Below, piece by piece: positions 58,721 through 64,000 of a stretch of 64,000 nt of DNA. The stretch's first letter is position 1. The number at the start of each line of letters is the position of its first letter. Location of the stretch: contig CM025851.1 in NCBI GenBank assembly GCA_003952965.2, positions 4,818,055 to 4,882,054 on the forward strand, written 5' to 3'. The position numbers and the translations under genes are program-made. The notes under the pieces were generated by a model that was not told the origin of the DNA, ran no database searches, and worked only from the letters and a program-made list of their open reading frames with translations. This stretch comes from Morella rubra. Taxonomy: Eukaryota; Streptophyta; Magnoliopsida; Fagales; Myricaceae.

Positions 58721-61700
58721 ACTAGCTAGATTAATATATACGTCAATCCTTCGTCACACCGTTTGGCACACTCTATTCCATTTTAGAGTGCTAGAAATTG
58801 TGTCTTCAATTTAAAGTTGAACGCTTGAAGTCCTTGTAAGGTACTGGGTCCGCCTACAAATTAATTAATATACTCGTTGTTTTACTCTGTACTACATTAT
58901 ATATGATATTTGTGGTGACCTTTTGGCCAGTAATCTATTACCCTTTCCAATATTTTATTTACATTTTTAATAGAAAATTTTTGGATTCATAGATATGACC
59001 GTAGTTTACAATTGATCCCGTGACGAAATTGAAGTTTTTATTACTATGTAGTTACTTTTAGCACTGAACCACTTGAACTTCTAAAATGATTGTCGCATGC
59101 GCCTTCAATAATTTCGTTTTTAATTTGTTTGGACACCGCTCAGGCGATAGAACGGATCACGCAAAATATGGATATATGACGATTAGATTAAACTATAAGG
59201 GGTGCTTTGTCTTGGTTGGCATGCAGAAGGTGTTTGTGCTCTTCTCGATGTTCGAGTTAGTGGCTCACCTAATGCTTAGCTAGGAGAACAATTCTAGTTG
59301 TCTAAAGTTTATATATGCATATTAGGTATGGCACAAACATATTAACATAACATAATATACTATATAAGATTAACATCTGAGAAACGGGTAAAATATATGG
59401 TTAATGTCCTTTGAGGGGTCGGATTGGACTACTTTTTTTGGAATTTTTTTAATAAAGATAAATACAAAGTTTGTGCTTATCATAATTTGCGTGAAAATCA
59501 AATAAGTCCCTAAAATTTAAAATTTATTAAGACTTTAGTCCCTCCGTGATCTTTCAAATGTGAAGGATTTGAGAGATGTGTTTTTTAATTAATTGTCTTA
59601 AAAGATGAAAAAAAGAAGCATAAAAATATTGATCAACAATGTTAGTTTCTTCTCTCCCTCCCTGTTTTTTTTTTTTTTTTTTTTTTTTGTGGAACCAAAG
59701 CATCTCAACGTGGGTCTCACTAGAAAATGTTGTTAAATGTTCTCAATCATGACAAGCTAATCCATATATAGTTTATTCTCTCTTTTGGAACCAAAAGCAA
59801 ACTCTAACATGTGGGTATCACTGCGAAATGTGCACTCTCTTGATACTTCAACTAACATTATTGGAGGACCGATCGAAGACATCCATTATCTTAATCTCTG
59901 GAAGGCAAATATCCTTGTCAGCACACGTGGTTCCACTTATCACATGTGCAAATGCTCTAAATCATTCTTACTTGATTTCCCTTTTTTTTAACAAAAGCAT
60001 CGAACAAATGATGCTCCCAAGAATAGATCTTTGTCGTTCTAGCTAACATGCTCCACACTTTGTTCTAGCTAGCTAACGAAAACACTATCTCAGCAGTCCG
60101 ACTCAAATAGTCTATTAGCTTAGATGGAAGTGTTAGGATTAGAATCCTGATCTGTAATTTCTTAACTGAATTGTACCATGCAATTTAGAGAGAGATAAAC
60201 ACAACAGATAGATCTTATAACATTTAATGTTGTCATGTTTGCCCATTAAAATTTTGAATAGCATGAGTCTTACAATGCGGTCTACTTTTTATGTTTATCT
60301 CTCTTCGAATTGTATGGTACAATTCCGATAGAAAATTGCGGAGGATCTTAATCCAAAATATTAATCCATCTCAGAGACTCATAACCTTCAATATTAATCG
60401 AAACCTTTTAATGGAGGTCATTAATGCAACTAATTATAGCTCCAAATTAACCTGGTAAAAGAGCAGATGAAAACAATATTAATCTCGCAAAGAACTAGAA
60501 AAACTCAACGATGGTTGAACGCTTTTGACCCCCGTCAAGCAGTAATGTAAAAGAGGAATACATGGCTTAATCTCATTGCACCATCTGTGTCAGCTGTGAG
60601 CATATTAGTCCATATCTACTTGACAATAAAGCAGTGAAGTGGGTTGCCAATCATTGGGGCACCGGACATAAAACCCCTCTGTTTTTCTGTAAGGAATTAA
60701 GAAACTGAAGTCAGTCTAAATGAGAACTACTAGCCATCCATCGGATAAATGGAATCAATCGAGTTGTTGAACGGTTTGCTAACCACTCTAGTTGAACATT
60801 TCCAATTATATAATTCATTGGCAATTGGTCTATGGAGTACGTATTAACTATATGTATATACGCACCATCTCTCAGCAATGTTCAACTATAGCTACCCAAC
60901 CCATTTCTATATATAAACTAGATAAAGCTTCCTACTTTGTCGCAAACCATGAACCATTAATCTTCCAAGCGGGCCTAAAAATGGGCGACTTTCCGGAGTA
61001 CTACCTTAGGTCTCTACAGGCTGTGGAGGTTTGGACGTACGTTCAGCTGTGGTTTTGGTGGCTGGTCTAGTTGAGGGGCCTGCAGCAAGTGCTGGTAATA
61101 AAGTCAAAACTAAAGAGATATTTGGTTCTTCTTGGCTCCACTACTGCGGTATCTAATTAAGAAATATATTTATATAATTAATTAAGTACTGCTATCCTTG
61201 CCAATTAAAGAAGTATTATTTTGCTAATATAGCACTGCTGCTTACGATAGAAACAGTAGCATTAATGATACTAGAAAAGAAAAGATGACAAAGTCGACGT
61301 TGATGCAAACCCCACTGTGTTAGCTAGGTTTGTTCCACAAGCATGATAGCTATTCCTGTGATTGACGCCAATTAATCATCATGAAATCTTTATTCGAAAC
61401 ATTGAATGACGTAGGGGTAGAACCAGCATTATTGGATAGGTTAAGCAGGAAATATGGAAGTTCTGGTGACCTGTAGCGATTCTGGCGGACCCCGAAAACG
61501 ACTCATGTATTTATCACTACTTACCTCCATCTTTGGCTGTTTGCGAGAGAAAATAGTCACCCGCGGTTTTAGTTTGTCCTATATGAGGAGCGGAAAACAA
61601 AGTCCACACAGGAATTTACACGAGCAAAATGGATTTTCAGTGATAATTAATGAGGTTTCTTCAGAGATATGGCGGCCGGTGGTAAGAGCCAAAACAGTCA

Positions 61701-62360
61701 ACCTTCGGAAATTACTTCGTCTATACGTTTGTCTTCATCTTTATCGTGTGTTTTCCGTGGAAAACGAACCTCGGCTTTAGGATGCAGTAGTCCAATAGAA
61801 TCCAAGGGTTTTACGTTGTCCCGTTTCGGCGAACTCTTTTCGAAAGTAGCACGAGGGAATCTATCAGTTTTCTAGGCACGGATCCCCTCCGAATGAGGGA
61901 ACTCCGAAGCTTTCAGAAGGCAGGGTCAAGATTGCAAGAAAGTAATCTAACGGTTATTATGTGTCCACCTCATTTAATGAGGTAAATGGCTAATATACCT
62001 TGGTGCATCGGCTTGGCGGCTCCAATCTCCCCAATTCTCACGCAAATTTCCCTTCTTTCTCTTCTTTCTCTTCTTTTCCTTCTTTTTCACGCAAGCTTTT
62101 CTTCGTTGCCCCCCCCCCTCTCTCCCCTCCTCTATTCGCAGAAGTACTCACTACCATTGTAACCACAGAACTACTCACTACCATTGTAAAAATCATTACA
62201 CAGCAACTGAGAAAGTCCAAAAGATTAGGAGCTAGCTCTAGATATATATACCCAAAAATTAGAGCACAATCAGGTGACCATCTAATCTCTGACAGGAAAG
62301 ATGCAAATTGGAGACAAAATGTCCAAAATTACGATGGCATCTTCCAAAAGAAACAAAAAC
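58721..62360. other. Intergenic region downstream of the acyltransferase gene
   Basis: About 3.6 kb. The first few hundred bases should be the 3' UTR. A T run lies at 59665-59688. Plus-strand frames at 60792-61070, 61454-61780 and 62000-62422 show no domain I recognise. GC content rises around 61440-61900, which may reflect a decayed gene or element. Confidence 0.5.
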
Positions 62361-64000
62361 CACTACAAAAAAATAGGTCTATAGCGGCAGTCACTAAAAA
62401 CGCCGCTATAGGGGGTCTATAGCGGCGGTCTTTGTAGCGGCGGTCACTGATCGCTGCTACAGATCCCCTTTAGCGGCGTTATTTCAAAAATGATACTAAA
62501 GGTATAAGTGCAAAAAAAAAAATATTTATTAATTATAAGTTATTTAATGTTAATAATTATTTTATATATTATTTTATTCCTTTTAATATATAATTTTATT
62601 TTGTCATGTATTTGAAAATTTTATTTTAAAGAACCTACTTAATAAAATATGGAATTAGATGGAGTGTTATTATAATTGTTGTTATATGATATATTTTAAA
62701 TTATACCTATTGTTATGGTAATTGCATATTTATTGACTAAATCTAAGTAGTTTAGAAAACATCTATTATCATACTTATAATGAATATATTTTTTTTGAAT
62801 AATTAGTAATATAATACTATTTAATTAGGACATATTGTTTAATTTCAAACAAAAATATATTGTGAGATTAGCTTATGTAATTAATGTACATAACTTAATA
62901 TATGGTCTTAGAGACTATGCTTTAGTCATTAGGTAGGTATGTACATATAAAGTACTTAGGTTAATTAGCACATATCATGTATATGATAAACACATATAAC
63001 AAATCATGCAATGTTATATAAAAGGCATTATGCTTTTAAATTATAAGTATTATATATTATTACTACCAACCTATTTTAATTTGATTATTATACTAGTTAT
63101 AAAAAAGAGTGTAAAATTATACTGTGTATATCTTTATACACAATACATGGTCAATATAATAGAATAATTAAAATAATAAATTTTGCAAATGATGGCTAAA
63201 AAGTTTCAGTTTAGAGTGTAATAACAAAATGAATTTTATATTATGATATAATATTGATACACAACTATGAGACGAAGAAAAAAATGAAAGACAAGGGCTA
63301 GAAAAATTTTCATTTAGCTTCAAATTCCAGTTTTCCTGAGATTTATACAATTGAGAGGGAAATTTTCATTTACTGCCAAGTCCCAATTTTCCCTCCCCGC
63401 TACTTGGTCAAAAACCACTATTTTTTCCTTGTCGCACTCTCTCCCCTCCCAGTTTCCTCGATCATCTCCTTGCTAGCCACGCCCAACCTCTCGATCGTCT
63501 CCGAATACTCTCAGCTCACCGAACATTGCCCTTCTCTCCCTGTCTGCCTGCTGCCGCACTCTCTCCCCTCCCAGATATTGTCGCACTCTCTCCCCTCCCA
63601 GTTTCCTCGATCGTCTCCTTGCAGCCATGCCCAACCTCTCGATTGTCTTCGAATTCTCTCAGCTCGCCGAACACTGCCTTCTCTCTCCCTGTCTGCCTAC
63701 TGCCGCACTTTCTCCCCATTCGGCATTTGAAATTTTGCCTCTTTTTCTCACTTGATCTAGGTGGGTGAGTTTTCCTCCCGACGATAATTACTTTCTTTCC
63801 AGTAAGTTTTCACTTTTTTTTTATTATGATTCCTTTTTCTTTGTCATTTCTCGTTTGTTTACATGGGGTCAGTTTTTGAACCTCCATATTATTTAATCTA
63901 CTTGAGCCTCTGTATCTTTCTGTGACATCTTTTTGGGGGTTTGACTCCGAAGTGTGTTTACGCCTTAATAAACCCATCTGGGGTTTTGACTCTGTACCTA
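62361..64000. mobile_element. CACTA (En/Spm) transposon, left end; runs off window
   Basis: The sequence cactacaaaaaaataggtc at 62361 is a canonical CACTA terminus. It is followed by subterminal repeats of the tatagcggcgg / cgccgctata type (about 62380-62475), including a 9-bp inverted pair tatagcggc / gccgctata at 62390-62412. Such GC-rich subterminal arrays bind the CACTA transposase. No closing tgtagtg end appears before 64000, so at least 1.6 kb of the element is present. No transposase frame is seen in this part. The interior is AT-rich until about 63360, then changes to a C/T-rich block that may be captured sequence or a leader. Confidence 0.75.
63432..63720. repeat. Two tandem C/T-rich repeats of about 150 bp
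   Basis: The unit running from tcgcactctctcccctccca through cccaacctctcgat and ctctcagctc to ctgcctgctgccgcac occurs at about 63432-63587 and again at about 63588-63720, with scattered substitutions. Short extra copies of cgcactctctcccctccc occur inside. It lies in the putative CACTA interior and encodes no known protein. Confidence 0.7.

Noticed and set aside
60792-61070. 92-codon frame ending in an aromatic-rich tail
   Set aside because: No recognisable family; the tail is probably chance translation of GT-rich DNA.
61454-61875. Overlapping frames in a GC-richer patch
   Set aside because: No domain in either frame; overlapping open frames in a short GC-richer segment are expected by chance.
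1-64000. CRISPR array, operon or prophage
   Set aside because: Spliced plant genes, nuclear tRNA and plant transposons throughout; no spaced short repeats of CRISPR type.

Overview
The window is nuclear DNA from a eudicot, probably a woody rosid. Genes are intron-rich with GT-AG (and a few GC-AG) introns and AT-rich intergenic DNA. There are Tourist-like MITEs, a tRNA-derived SINE, a LINE tail, a CACTA transposon end and a nuclear tRNA-Glu gene. I see no bacterial, organellar or CRISPR features and no LTR element. Exon boundaries were set by eye from splice signals, reading phase and remembered homologues; nothing was searched.

Layout. 1-21171: a head-to-tail tandem duplication with a unit of about 12.9 kb. 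Window base 1 falls inside the left unit. The units meet at 7791/7792, and the sequence shared inside the window is 1-7791 versus 12907-20690. The unit carries a minus-strand SEN1-like helicase gene and a plus-strand BTL1-type mitochondrial carrier gene. The duplication gives a BTL1 copy without its last exon (4946-7446), a helicase copy cut after exon 8 (7792-13117), and one complete BTL1 (17844-21171).

22532-37888: a reticulon-like gene (minus) and a Pumilio/PUF gene (minus) flank a second head-to-tail duplication, unit A 23671-29304 and unit B 29305-about 33200. B is partly a perfect copy of A and partly a copy riddled with small deletions, which suggests a poor consensus or gap fill as much as biology. 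42952-45547: a DUF1666 gene (minus). 47011-48099: Tourist-like MITEs, one of them inside a tRNA-Glu gene, next to an intact tRNA-Glu(CTC). 49487-51989: a small F-box gene (minus). 53475-54720: an older 0.6-kb tandem repeat. 55892-58720: a BAHD acyltransferase close to coniferyl alcohol acyltransferase (plus). 62361 to the end: the left end of a CACTA element.

Gene order helicase - BTL1 - reticulon - PUM - DUF1666 looks ancestral. From memory, Arabidopsis keeps BTL1, PUM5 and a DUF1666 gene side by side on chromosome 3 (At3g20240-20260), and the helicase and a reticulon together on chromosome 1 (At1g16800, At1g16825). The genes are unrelated housekeeping functions rather than a pathway. The most notable content is structural: two adjacent tandem duplications that each break two neighbouring genes, a deletion-ridden duplicate, and a MITE-split tRNA gene.
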